Source: Candidatus Acetothermia bacterium
GTDB taxonomy: Bacteria > Bipolaricaulota > Bipolaricaulia > RBG-16-55-9
Direction of reading: 5' to 3'
Assembly: GCA_016201405.1 (NCBI GenBank)
Contig: JACQCZ010000014.1
Location: 418,631 to 482,630 of the forward strand
DNA: 64,000 nucleotides
Both the position numbers and the translations under genes were made by a program. Numbering within the stretch: the first letter of the stretch is position 1; the number at the start of each line of letters is the position of its first letter. The notes below the pieces were generated by a model. It was not told the origin of the DNA. It saw only the letters and a list, made by a program, of their open reading frames with translations, and made no database searches. Below, in pieces: positions 51,918 to 59,256 of the stretch.

Positions 51918-54029
51918 ATGCGTTTTGTGAAGGCGTTGGTACAAGTCAGTTTCATCCTGGTCTTCGTGCTTCTCAGTCTGGAAGCTCTCTCGGTCATAAC
52001 AGAAGCTGCCGTCATTCATGTGCCTGGCGACGCGGCCACCATTCAGGCGGCCATTGATCGCGCCAATCCAGGCGACGAGATCATTGTCGCGCCCGGCGTC
52101 TATCGCGAAAGCGTAGTCTTCGATAAGAAAGAGCGGATCATTCTCCATCCACAAAATCCAAAACAAAAACCAAAGCCAGTCACGATTCGCGCGAATGGGG
52201 ATAAGCCTACCATTACGGTAAAGAACAATTCTGAGAAGATCACGATCGAGGGCTTTATCATCACCAGCGGCACAGAGATCGATCCCGTCACCTTGAAAGA
52301 GAAGAGCGCCGGTGGCGGAATCTCTCTGCTCGATAGCAAAGAGATTTTGCTCAATGAGCTCCAGATGGTTGAGAATATTGGGCGCAGCGTCGCCATTTCA
52401 AACACCACAGTCACGCTGACCAACATCGACATTCCAGCCCCGATCACAGAGAACGACCAGCGCGTGGATGGCATCAACATCATCAAACAATCCGAGGTAA
52501 GCGTCAAAACCGTCACCATCACTAAAAATCCTGGGGACGGCGTCTTTGTGCAAGACTCTAAGCTGACGATGGAAGATGTGACTGTGGATTCCAACACGGG
52601 TCAAGGGCTACAGGCGACAAACTCAAGCCTGTCATTGACGAAAGTCTCAATCACCAACCAGCAACAGAGCGGAGTGACGCTGACGGGATCGCAAGCGACT
52701 TTTAGCTCCGTGCAGATCACCAATAATGGCGGCGCAGGTCTCACAGTGAGCAAGTCAACACTCACGTTTAATACGGGTGCAGTCTCGGGCCATCCCGATA
52801 GCGGCGTAACAATCACGGACTCACAGGCCACATTTACATCAATTCCAATTACTAAAAATGGCGGCACGGGGCTTGCGGTCACCCGCTCCACTCTTACGTT
52901 CAATACTGGAGAAGTCTCCAGCCATCCAGTCAGTGGCGTTGTTCTCACGGATTCGACAGGAAACTTCTCTTCCATCGACATCAAAGATAATGGCGGAACG
53001 GGACTGACGATGAGCGGCTCATCGCTCGCCTTCAACACCGGCTCGATCACCGGGCATCCGCAAGATGGACTCAATTTGAGCAACGGAAGTGCCTCTCTTG
53101 CAACTGTCAAGATCGAGAGCAATGGGGGCAAAGGTGTCACCTCTTCAAAATCGACGCTGGTGCTCCAGACCAATAGCACAGTTCTCAGCAACACAACTGG
53201 CGGCGTGATCATCGCCGATGGCTCGGCAGACATTCAAGATACCCGGATTGAGAATAATGGCTCCGGCGTGCTGGTCACGAATAGCGCAATCTCGCTGGCC
53301 CGCTCCACCGTGATCAGCAACAAGTCCGATGGAGTCCAACTAACAAACAGCTCCAGCAATGTGCTGAACTGCCAGATTGAGACGAATCAGGGCGATGGCG
53401 TGAAGGCCACGGCCTCGACTCTCACGATCGTGGGAAGCACGATCTCAGGCCATTCAGGCAACGGAATCACGCTGACGCAAAGCCCCAGCAGCATCTCCGG
53501 CACTCAAGTGACCGGCAATAGCGGGGATGGACTGAGTGCAGTGGATACGTCGGCCATCTCGGCGATTGACTCCAAGTTTTCGAGTAACACAAAGCTGGGT
53601 TTTACGATGGACGGCAGCTCGGCGAGCCTCCAAGATTCCGAGGTTTCGAGCAATGGCTCTGGCGGACTCAGCACAGTTAATCACTCTGCCGCATCGCTGG
53701 TCAACACCAAGCTTGACAGCAACAGCGGAGTTGGCTTTCAACTGGACAGCTCATCGGCATCCTTCAATGGCGGTGAGATCTCCAACAACACGGGCGCCGG
53801 GCTTGTTCTCAGCAATCGCTCCACTGCCTCAGTCGTTCAGGGCACGGTGTCGAGCAATGGCGGAGATGGCATAACAGTTACGAACTCGCTCTTTGCCATC
53901 CAGAGCGGACAAGTGACCAATAACAAAAAATTTGGCATCTTCGCCGATGACAAATCGCTGGTCAGTTGCGGCGGGACCACAGTCTCTGGCAACGGAACCG
54001 ATCTCTCATCGAATGTGAAGTGTATTTAG
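51918..54029 (+). CDS. Secreted parallel beta-helix repeat protein
   Basis: 703 residues from ATG 51918, preceded by AAGGGGGG; the longer frame from 51801 lies upstream of the -10 box. The signal peptide is RFVKALVQVSFILVFVLLSL. The NosD/CASH-like start DAATIQAAIDRANPGDEIIV and PGVYRESV leads into about 20 or more beta-helix coils of ~23 residues, repeating patterns such as ITNNGGAGLTVSKSTLTFN and SGHPDSGVTITDSQ. Asn/Ser/Thr/Gly ladders dominate. No pectate-lyase catalytic residues are recognisable, so a structural or glycan-binding surface role is as likely as an enzyme. A strong terminator follows. Confidence 0.85.
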   Translation: MRFVKALVQVSFILVFVLLSLEALSVITEAAVIHVPGDAATIQAAIDRANPGDEIIVAPGVYRESVVFDKKERIILHPQNPKQKPKPVTIRANGDKPTITVKNNSEKITIEGFIITSGTEIDPVTLKEKSAGGGISLLDSKEILLNELQMVENIGRSVAISNTTVTLTNIDIPAPITENDQRVDGINIIKQSEVSVKTVTITKNPGDGVFVQDSKLTMEDVTVDSNTGQGLQATNSSLSLTKVSITNQQQSGVTLTGSQATFSSVQITNNGGAGLTVSKSTLTFNTGAVSGHPDSGVTITDSQATFTSIPITKNGGTGLAVTRSTLTFNTGEVSSHPVSGVVLTDSTGNFSSIDIKDNGGTGLTMSGSSLAFNTGSITGHPQDGLNLSNGSASLATVKIESNGGKGVTSSKSTLVLQTNSTVLSNTTGGVIIADGSADIQDTRIENNGSGVLVTNSAISLARSTVISNKSDGVQLTNSSSNVLNCQIETNQGDGVKATASTLTIVGSTISGHSGNGITLTQSPSSISGTQVTGNSGDGLSAVDTSAISAIDSKFSSNTKLGFTMDGSSASLQDSEVSSNGSGGLSTVNHSAASLVNTKLDSNSGVGFQLDSSSASFNGGEISNNTGAGLVLSNRSTASVVQGTVSSNGGDGITVTNSLFAIQSGQVTNNKKFGIFADDKSLVSCGGTTVSGNGTDLSSNVKCI

Positions 54030-54059
54030 ATCATTAGCTCTCTTTCTACAATAAACTTT

Positions 54060-54094
54060 GGGAAGGGCTCGCATCACGCGAGCCCTTCCCTTTT
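54060..54094 (+). terminator. Rho-independent terminator of the beta-helix gene
   Basis: Perfect 13-bp stem GGGAAGGGCTCGC / GCGAGCCCTTCCC, 5-nt loop, TTTT tail, 31 bp after the stop codon. It also insulates the following TIR gene. Confidence 0.9.
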
Positions 54095-54217
54095 CACGAT
54101 GTAAGGTTCCTATTGAATCTAAGGGTTTCTACGATTACACTTTGACCAGAATATGATTGTTTTTTTATTAGCTATAACAAGGCTGACAGAGCATGGGCAG
54201 AGTGGATTGCCTGGCAA

Positions 54218-56704
54218 TTGGAAGAGGCGGGGCACACAACAATCCTTCAAGCATGGGATTTTCGCCCTGGTTCCAATTTTGTTTTAGAGATGCAAAAAGC
54301 ATCATCAGAAGCTAAAAGAACGATTGCTGTTCTGTCACCAGATTATCTGACCTCCAATTTTACTCAACCTGAATGGGCACAGGCTTTTGCAAAAGACCCA
54401 ACTGGAGAATTGGGACTATTGCTCCCCATTCGTGTCAAAGAATGCGACCCCAAGGGATTATTACCGCAGATCATTTACATTGACTTGCTCAATTTTGATG
54501 AAACTAAAGCTAAACAGATTTTACTTGAAGGCATCAAACGTGGGAGGGCAAAACCTCAGAAGAAACCAGATTTTCCAGGCAAGAAATCGAGATCAGTTGC
54601 TACTCAACCTCGATTTCCAGGTTCACTTCCATCACATTGGAATATCCCTCATCGGCAAAATCCAAATTTCACAGGCCGAGATGATCTTCTCCAAAACCTT
54701 CGCGATTCGCTTACTTTAGGAAAGAATGCAGCCCTAACTCAAGCAATTCATGGACTCGGCGGAGTGGGAAAGTCCCAGGCAGCCACAGAGTACGCCTATC
54801 GACATGCAAGGGATTATGACATTGTTTGGTGGATTCATGCCGAAAAACCCGAGACATTGGCAGCAGATTATGCTCAATTGGTCGTCGAATTAGATTTACC
54901 AGAAAAGAGAGATGCAAAACAGACAGCGCACATCGCAGCGGTCAGAAACTGGTTGAACAAAAATCGTGATTGGTTGCTCATCTTTGATAATGCTGAAGAC
55001 CCAGTTCATCTCAAAGAATTTTTGCCTCAAATGCAGGTTGGGCATGTAATCATCACATCAAAGAACCCGAATTGGAGGGGTGTAGCAACTCCTCTAAAAG
55101 TTGAGATTTGGACTTCAGAAGAGTCAGCCAATTTTCTTTTGACTCGCACTGGGCAAACAGACGATAAAGCAGTGATTGATTTGGCTAAGGAACTCGGCTA
55201 CTTACCTTTGGCTCTTGAACAAGCAGGAGCCTATATCGAAGAGACTGGCATTCCCATTTCAAACTATCTGGACCAATTTCAAAACGATCAAAGAATCCTG
55301 CTTGAGCAAGATAATCCTCCATCAGGCTATGAGGCAACGATTGCAACCACATGGAATTTGTCGCTTGAACGAATTGCAAAAGAATCGCCAACAAGCATTG
55401 ATTTGATAAAAATATGTAGTTTCTTAGCCCCAGACAACATTCCACTCAGTCTTTTTAAAGATGGTCATGAATTTTTTCAGAATAACCTAAAGGAGATCGC
55501 CAAAGATCCTCATAAATTTGACCTATGCGTTGCAGCCCTAAGAAAATTTTCTCTCATCGACAGAAATGAAGATCAGATTTCCATCCATCGTCTTGTGCAA
55601 AGTATTATCCAAAACCAGCTGAGTTCGGATGAAAAAGGATTCTTTCAAAAAACGGCTCTTGAAATCATGAATTTAGCATTCCCTTCAGAAAGTCATGACT
55701 TCACAACGTGGAAAACATGTGCATATCTCTTGCCACACGCACTCAAAATGACAAATAACTATGAGGATTCTCCTGAGCAATCTTTAGGGAAACTGGTGAA
55801 TCATCTAGGCCGATATTTCTTTGGAAAAGCTAACTACACAGACGCTAGAAAGAACTTTGTACGAGCCATTAACGTCTGTGAAATAGCATTTGGTCCAGAC
55901 CACCCTGATTTTGCAATTGCCCTTAACGACAATGGATTGGTATTCTCACAACTGGGAGATTACAGAGGCGCCAGACCCCTTCTTGAACGCGCTCTCAAAA
56001 TCACTGAAGCCGCTCTCGGCCCCGATCACCCAGATACGGCCACGCGCCTTGGTAACCTAGCCGGGATTCTCAAGGAACTCGGAGAACTGAAAGAGGCCAG
56101 ACCCCTTGCCGAACGCGCTCTCAAAATCACTGAAGCCGCCCTCGGTCCCGATCACCCTGATACGGGCACGTGCCTTGATTACCTAGCCGGGATTCTCAAA
56201 GACCTCGGCGAACCGAGACAGGCCAGACCCCTTGCCGAACGCGCTCTCAAAATCACTGAAGCCGCTCTCGGCCCCGATCACCCAGATACGGCCACGCGCC
56301 TTGGTAACCTAGCCGGGATTCTCAGGGAACTCGGAGAACTGAAAGAGGCCAGACCCCTAGCCGAACGTGCCCTCAAGATCGCCGAAGCCGCTCTCGGGCC
56401 AGATCACCCCGATACGGCTGCGATCCTCAACACCCTCGCCTTGGTCCTCAAAAACCTGGGCGATCTCAATCAGGCCAAAGTCTTATACGAACGCGCCCTC
56501 AAAATCAAGGAGGCTGCCTTTGAGCCCGATCACCCTACCATTGCCACCACTCTCAACAACCTCGCCTCGGTCCTCCAAGACCTGGGCAACTCCAAAAGAG
56601 CTAAAATTCTCCTTCTTCGTGCAGCAGAAATCTATAAAAAGAGCTTAGGAGTGAGTCATTCTTCTACAATCACCGTCATGAAAAATCTTAGAAACCTGAA
56701 ATAG
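54218..56704 (+). CDS. TIR-NB-ARC-TPR protein (NLR-like), with the start region out of frame
   Basis: The 828 residues begin at TTG 54218, but TIR homology extends upstream in the same frame to 54146 (FFISYNKADRAWAEWIAWQL) without a start codon. ATG 54153 lies in another frame and would read into it if the T7 run at 54160-54166 had one more T. The rest of TIR (~1-125) keeps a candidate NADase Glu in NFTQPEWAQAF. The NB-ARC ATPase has Walker A GLGGVGKS (~183), Walker B WLLIFDNAED (~250) and LGYLPLALEQAGAY (GLPL-like). The C-terminus has kinesin-light-chain-type TPRs with ALGPDHPDTA. Such proteins are candidate anti-phage or signalling ATPases; this role is inferred. Confidence 0.85.
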   Translation: MEEAGHTTILQAWDFRPGSNFVLEMQKASSEAKRTIAVLSPDYLTSNFTQPEWAQAFAKDPTGELGLLLPIRVKECDPKGLLPQIIYIDLLNFDETKAKQILLEGIKRGRAKPQKKPDFPGKKSRSVATQPRFPGSLPSHWNIPHRQNPNFTGRDDLLQNLRDSLTLGKNAALTQAIHGLGGVGKSQAATEYAYRHARDYDIVWWIHAEKPETLAADYAQLVVELDLPEKRDAKQTAHIAAVRNWLNKNRDWLLIFDNAEDPVHLKEFLPQMQVGHVIITSKNPNWRGVATPLKVEIWTSEESANFLLTRTGQTDDKAVIDLAKELGYLPLALEQAGAYIEETGIPISNYLDQFQNDQRILLEQDNPPSGYEATIATTWNLSLERIAKESPTSIDLIKICSFLAPDNIPLSLFKDGHEFFQNNLKEIAKDPHKFDLCVAALRKFSLIDRNEDQISIHRLVQSIIQNQLSSDEKGFFQKTALEIMNLAFPSESHDFTTWKTCAYLLPHALKMTNNYEDSPEQSLGKLVNHLGRYFFGKANYTDARKNFVRAINVCEIAFGPDHPDFAIALNDNGLVFSQLGDYRGARPLLERALKITEAALGPDHPDTATRLGNLAGILKELGELKEARPLAERALKITEAALGPDHPDTGTCLDYLAGILKDLGEPRQARPLAERALKITEAALGPDHPDTATRLGNLAGILRELGELKEARPLAERALKIAEAALGPDHPDTAAILNTLALVLKNLGDLNQAKVLYERALKIKEAAFEPDHPTIATTLNNLASVLQDLGNSKRAKILLLRAAEIYKKSLGVSHSSTITVMKNLRNLK
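55970..56473 (+). repeat. 126-bp tandem repeats encoding 42-residue TPRs
   Basis: Units begin at 55970, 56096, 56222 and 56348. Units 1 and 3 differ at about 4 of 126 bases, while unit 2 is more diverged. Near-identity at DNA level shows recent duplication or exchange within the TPR array, so copy number may vary between strains. GC content here is higher than in the TIR/NB-ARC part. Confidence 0.85.
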
Positions 56705-56732
56705 ACTGATTCAGATTCCCGGTGACTCATTT

Positions 56733-57161
56733 ATGGGACAAATCATCGCGCTCGGGGCTGGCATCGTTCTGATGCACGAATTGCTGCGGCTAATTCTGGA
56801 CCGCGTGGCCTGGAAGTCAGTCGTCTTTCCAAAGATACGCGCCAAGATTCTGGTCATTCGCTTCTTTACCATTCTCACATTCCCGTTTGTGATCTTGATC
56901 TGTCTGGTCTCCGCGATCTGGATGCTCCCCTATCTGATGCTGAGCAGGCCTTATCGCGCTCATCTGCAAAAAGAGGCTCACGGGCGAACGAAGCTAGACT
57001 GGCAGGGCAGAAAAGTCTCAAGCCAGCTCTCATCTCTCGCTCTGCCTGCATTCTTGACTCTGCCCATCAAGCCCATCTCTGCCTTCATTGAGTTTTTGGG
57101 GAAACGCAAGACAACGCCTTGGACCGCGCAGGCAGCAACTCGAAAGAGCCATTCACTCTGA
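56733..57161 (+). CDS. Small membrane protein, unknown
   Basis: The 142-residue basic protein has an N-terminal hydrophobic helix (IIALGAGIVLMHELLRLIL) and a strong central transmembrane segment (FFTILTFPFVILICLVSAIWMLPYLM region, ~47-72), then a soluble Lys/Arg-rich tail. No family recognised. It starts 28 bp after the TIR gene; the join may be accidental. Confidence 0.6.
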   Translation: MGQIIALGAGIVLMHELLRLILDRVAWKSVVFPKIRAKILVIRFFTILTFPFVILICLVSAIWMLPYLMLSRPYRAHLQKEAHGRTKLDWQGRKVSSQLSSLALPAFLTLPIKPISAFIEFLGKRKTTPWTAQAATRKSHSL

Positions 57162-57342
57162 TTTTTGACTGCCCACAAGCTGACTAGAACCGCGATCTTG
57201 ATGAGTGAAAGATCTTTGCTTTTTGAGCCAAATCTGCTATAGTAGAGTCAAGAGTGATTTCCCTCGCATTCCAATCTGTCATCTCAGGATCCCAGAGTGG
57301 TTACGACGAATCTCACCAAAATTCCCCAAGGGGGTGACAGAT

Positions 57343-57549
57343 ATGGGCTTTGAACGAAAGATGCACGATGTCAGCAGCATGAATCTCAAGTGCGCTCAAT
57401 GCAGCAAAGAGATCAAAGAGCTGCCGTTCCAGCCAGACGGAAGCCGACCAGTCTATTGCCAGGATTGCAACCGGGCGCGGACTGCAGGTAGCTCTCGCGG
57501 CGGCGGTTTTAACCGCGGCGGTGGCGGTCGTGGCTACGGCGGCAGATAA
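57343..57549 (+). CDS. Zinc-ribbon protein with RGG-type glycine tail
   Basis: 68 residues from ATG 57343, preceded by AAGGGGGTGA; the longer frame from 57205 has no ribosome-binding site. Two CxxC pairs (LKCAQCSKEIKELPF and YCQDCNRAR) form a zinc ribbon as in CxxC-x-CxxC small proteins. The C-terminus is an RGG-like tail (RGGGFNRGGGGRGYGGR), typical of RNA-binding proteins. A nucleic-acid-binding, possibly stress-related role is inferred. A hairpin terminator follows. Confidence 0.75.
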   Translation: MGFERKMHDVSSMNLKCAQCSKEIKELPFQPDGSRPVYCQDCNRARTAGSSRGGGFNRGGGGRGYGGR

Positions 57550-57566
57550 GAAGAAGCGTTAATGAG

Positions 57567-57604
57567 AGAAGGCCGTTGGCGCAGCAATGCTCCCTCGGCC
57601 TTCT
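57567..57604 (+). terminator. Hairpin after the RGG-tail gene
   Basis: Stem AGAAGGCCG / CGGCCTTCT (9 bp) with a 20-nt loop, 17 bp after the stop, followed by TCCCATATT. It is moderately terminator-like. Confidence 0.5.
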
Positions 57605-57644
57605 TCCCATATTGAAAATCGAGACCGCATTGAAGGAGATCCCC

Positions 57645-57926
57645 ATGAGCAGACAGATTCTGGAAGTGACGTTGCGTTTGAAAGATGGAAAGGTCCTGAG
57701 CGGACGTGGCCGAAACCTCCCCGCCACCATTGAAAAAATCTATAATGACGGCCTCAAAGTGACGCCCAGAAAATACGTGACGATGCTAGAAGATTTTAAG
57801 TCTGGATATCTCAAGAAGGGCGAGAACCGCTATGAAGGCACTTTCCATGCCCGGCTGGCCGAGCGGGGAGCCGATCCGACAAATACCGATGGCGATGTAG
57901 TCGTTGAAGTCAAAGCAGAGAAGTAG
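57645..57926 (+). CDS. Small protein of unknown function
   Basis: 93 residues from ATG 57645, behind a strong AAGGAGAT; the frame open from 57576 overlaps the preceding terminator. The sequence is basic with beta-strand character (ILEVTLRLKDGKVLSGRG; KYVTMLEDFKSGYLKKG) and no membrane segment. I recognise no family. Its 3' end faces the Nudix gene 20 bp away. Confidence 0.6.
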   Translation: MSRQILEVTLRLKDGKVLSGRGRNLPATIEKIYNDGLKVTPRKYVTMLEDFKSGYLKKGENRYEGTFHARLAERGADPTNTDGDVVVEVKAEK

Positions 57927-57946
57927 TCTTCATGTATCATATCAGA

Positions 57947-58447
57947 CTAACCAGTCAATTCGCGGCTCCTCAGCCAGTCGCGCAGCGCATGGCCAGTTCC
58001 CGATGGCCATGGTTTCAGTTTCGCTGGTGGAACCAGTTTGTAGTCTGCCAGCTCCTCACCCATCAGAATCTCACCACTTCCTTTGACATGATAGGCAATG
58101 ATGACCTCATTCTTGCGACTGAATGAGTAGGCTCCGACAAGAGAGATGACTTTGCCCTCTAGCCCCATCTCCTCTTTGACTTCGCGCAAAACGGCTTCCT
58201 CTGGCGTCTCGTTCGCTTCCAGATAGCCCGTCACCAGCCCGTACCACTCCAGCGGCCACCCAACATTGCGAACCAGAATCACCTCGGTTTTGTACTCCAG
58301 GATAGCGGCCACAACCGGAACGGGATTGCCCCAGAAGACGTAGTCACAGCCCTCGGCTGAGCAAGAGAGTCTCTCCCGTCCTCCAGAGATCTTGGGGGCA
58401 AGCGGAGCTGCGCACTTGGGGCAAAATTTCATGGATCTTGTCTGCAT
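57947..58447 (-). CDS. Zinc-ribbon Nudix hydrolase
   Basis: 166 residues. The N-terminal zinc ribbon (KFCPKCAAPLAP ... LSCSAEGCDYVFWGNPVP) is followed by the Nudix box, visible as GYLEANETPEEAVLREVKEE followed by MGL, fitting GX5EX7REUXEEXGU. NudC-like and related enzymes cleave NADH, nucleoside diphosphate sugars or similar. The protein is short compared with NudC and lacks its SQPWPFPxS motif, so the substrate is open. The gene lies 7 bp after the SDR gene and is likely co-transcribed. Confidence 0.88.
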   Translation of the reverse strand: MQTRSMKFCPKCAAPLAPKISGGRERLSCSAEGCDYVFWGNPVPVVAAILEYKTEVILVRNVGWPLEWYGLVTGYLEANETPEEAVLREVKEEMGLEGKVISLVGAYSFSRKNEVIIAYHVKGSGEILMGEELADYKLVPPAKLKPWPSGTGHALRDWLRSRELTG

Positions 58448-58454
58448 AGCAACT

Positions 58455-59207
58455 TTAGTCGCGCACCGCCTGCATGGCTGAGGCCTGAGCCAAAGGCGTC
58501 AATAAAACGTCATTGATGTTGACGTGTGGCGGACGAGTGGCACAGAAGAGGACGACATCAGCGACATCGTGAGGCGTGAGCGGCTGCAAGCCTTTGTAGA
58601 CTGACTTGGCGCGCTCCGCATCCCCGCGAAAGCGCACAAGGCTGAACTCCGTCTCGACTAGCCCTGGATCAACCGAAGAGACTCGCAGCGGCGTTCCGAG
58701 CAAATCCATTCTCAGACCTTGCGTGAGCGCGCGCACGGCATGTTTCGAAGCGCAGTAGACGCTTCCGCCGGGATAGACCTCGTGACCTGCAATAGAGCCA
58801 ATGTTGATGATATGACCTCGTCCGCGCTCCAGCATGCCAGGCACGACAGCGCGAGTGACGTAAAGCAGTCCCTTCACATTGGTGTCGATCATCTCTTCCC
58901 AGTCTTGATGTTTGGCTTGCTGGACTTTGTCGAGTCCCCGGCTGAGACCTGCGTTGTTGATGAGCACGTCAATCTCTCGCCATTCCGCAGGGAGTGAGTC
59001 AAGAAGCTCATCCACTTGTTTGCGATTGCTCACGTCCAGCTCTACGCAGTGGCTTTTCGTGGGCAGGCGCTTGGCCAGCGTTTTCAGCCTGTCTATGCGG
59101 CGGGCGGCCAGCAAAATCTTGGCTCCCTGTGCAGAGAAGACTTCGGCACAGGCTGCTCCGATCCCGCTAGATGCTCCCGTCACAAAAATGATTTGATCGC
59201 TGAGCAA
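58455..59207 (-). CDS. Short-chain dehydrogenase/reductase (YdfG-like)
   Basis: The 250-residue NAD(P)-dependent oxidoreductase has cofactor loop TGASSGIGAACAEVF, NNAGLS, the catalytic Ser in INIGSIAGHEVYPGG and the YxxxK pair in VYCASKHAVRAL. The motif PGLVETEFSLVRF and the overall pattern match the 3-hydroxy acid dehydrogenase (YdfG) group. The start is TTG 59207, behind AAAGGGGAT. The substrate is inferred only to group level. Confidence 0.9.
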   Translation of the reverse strand: MLSDQIIFVTGASSGIGAACAEVFSAQGAKILLAARRIDRLKTLAKRLPTKSHCVELDVSNRKQVDELLDSLPAEWREIDVLINNAGLSRGLDKVQQAKHQDWEEMIDTNVKGLLYVTRAVVPGMLERGRGHIINIGSIAGHEVYPGGSVYCASKHAVRALTQGLRMDLLGTPLRVSSVDPGLVETEFSLVRFRGDAERAKSVYKGLQPLTPHDVADVVLFCATRPPHVNINDVLLTPLAQASAMQAVRD

Positions 59208-59256
59208 AACAGATCCCCTTTCAGTGTCACAATCTCGACTCCCTTCTAGATCAGAC

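Noticed and set aside
52600-54000. CRISPR-like repetition
   Set aside because: Repeats are in-frame beta-helix coils of about 69 bp with divergent DNA, not identical direct repeats with unique spacers.
54143-54217. Selenocysteine or stop readthrough at TGA 54143 to supply the TIR start
   Set aside because: The sequence before the TGA shows no TIR homology, and TIR domains begin just after it; a one-base change in the T-run explains the layout better.
55970-56473. CRISPR or satellite array
   Set aside because: The 126-bp period corresponds exactly to 42-residue TPRs in one open frame.
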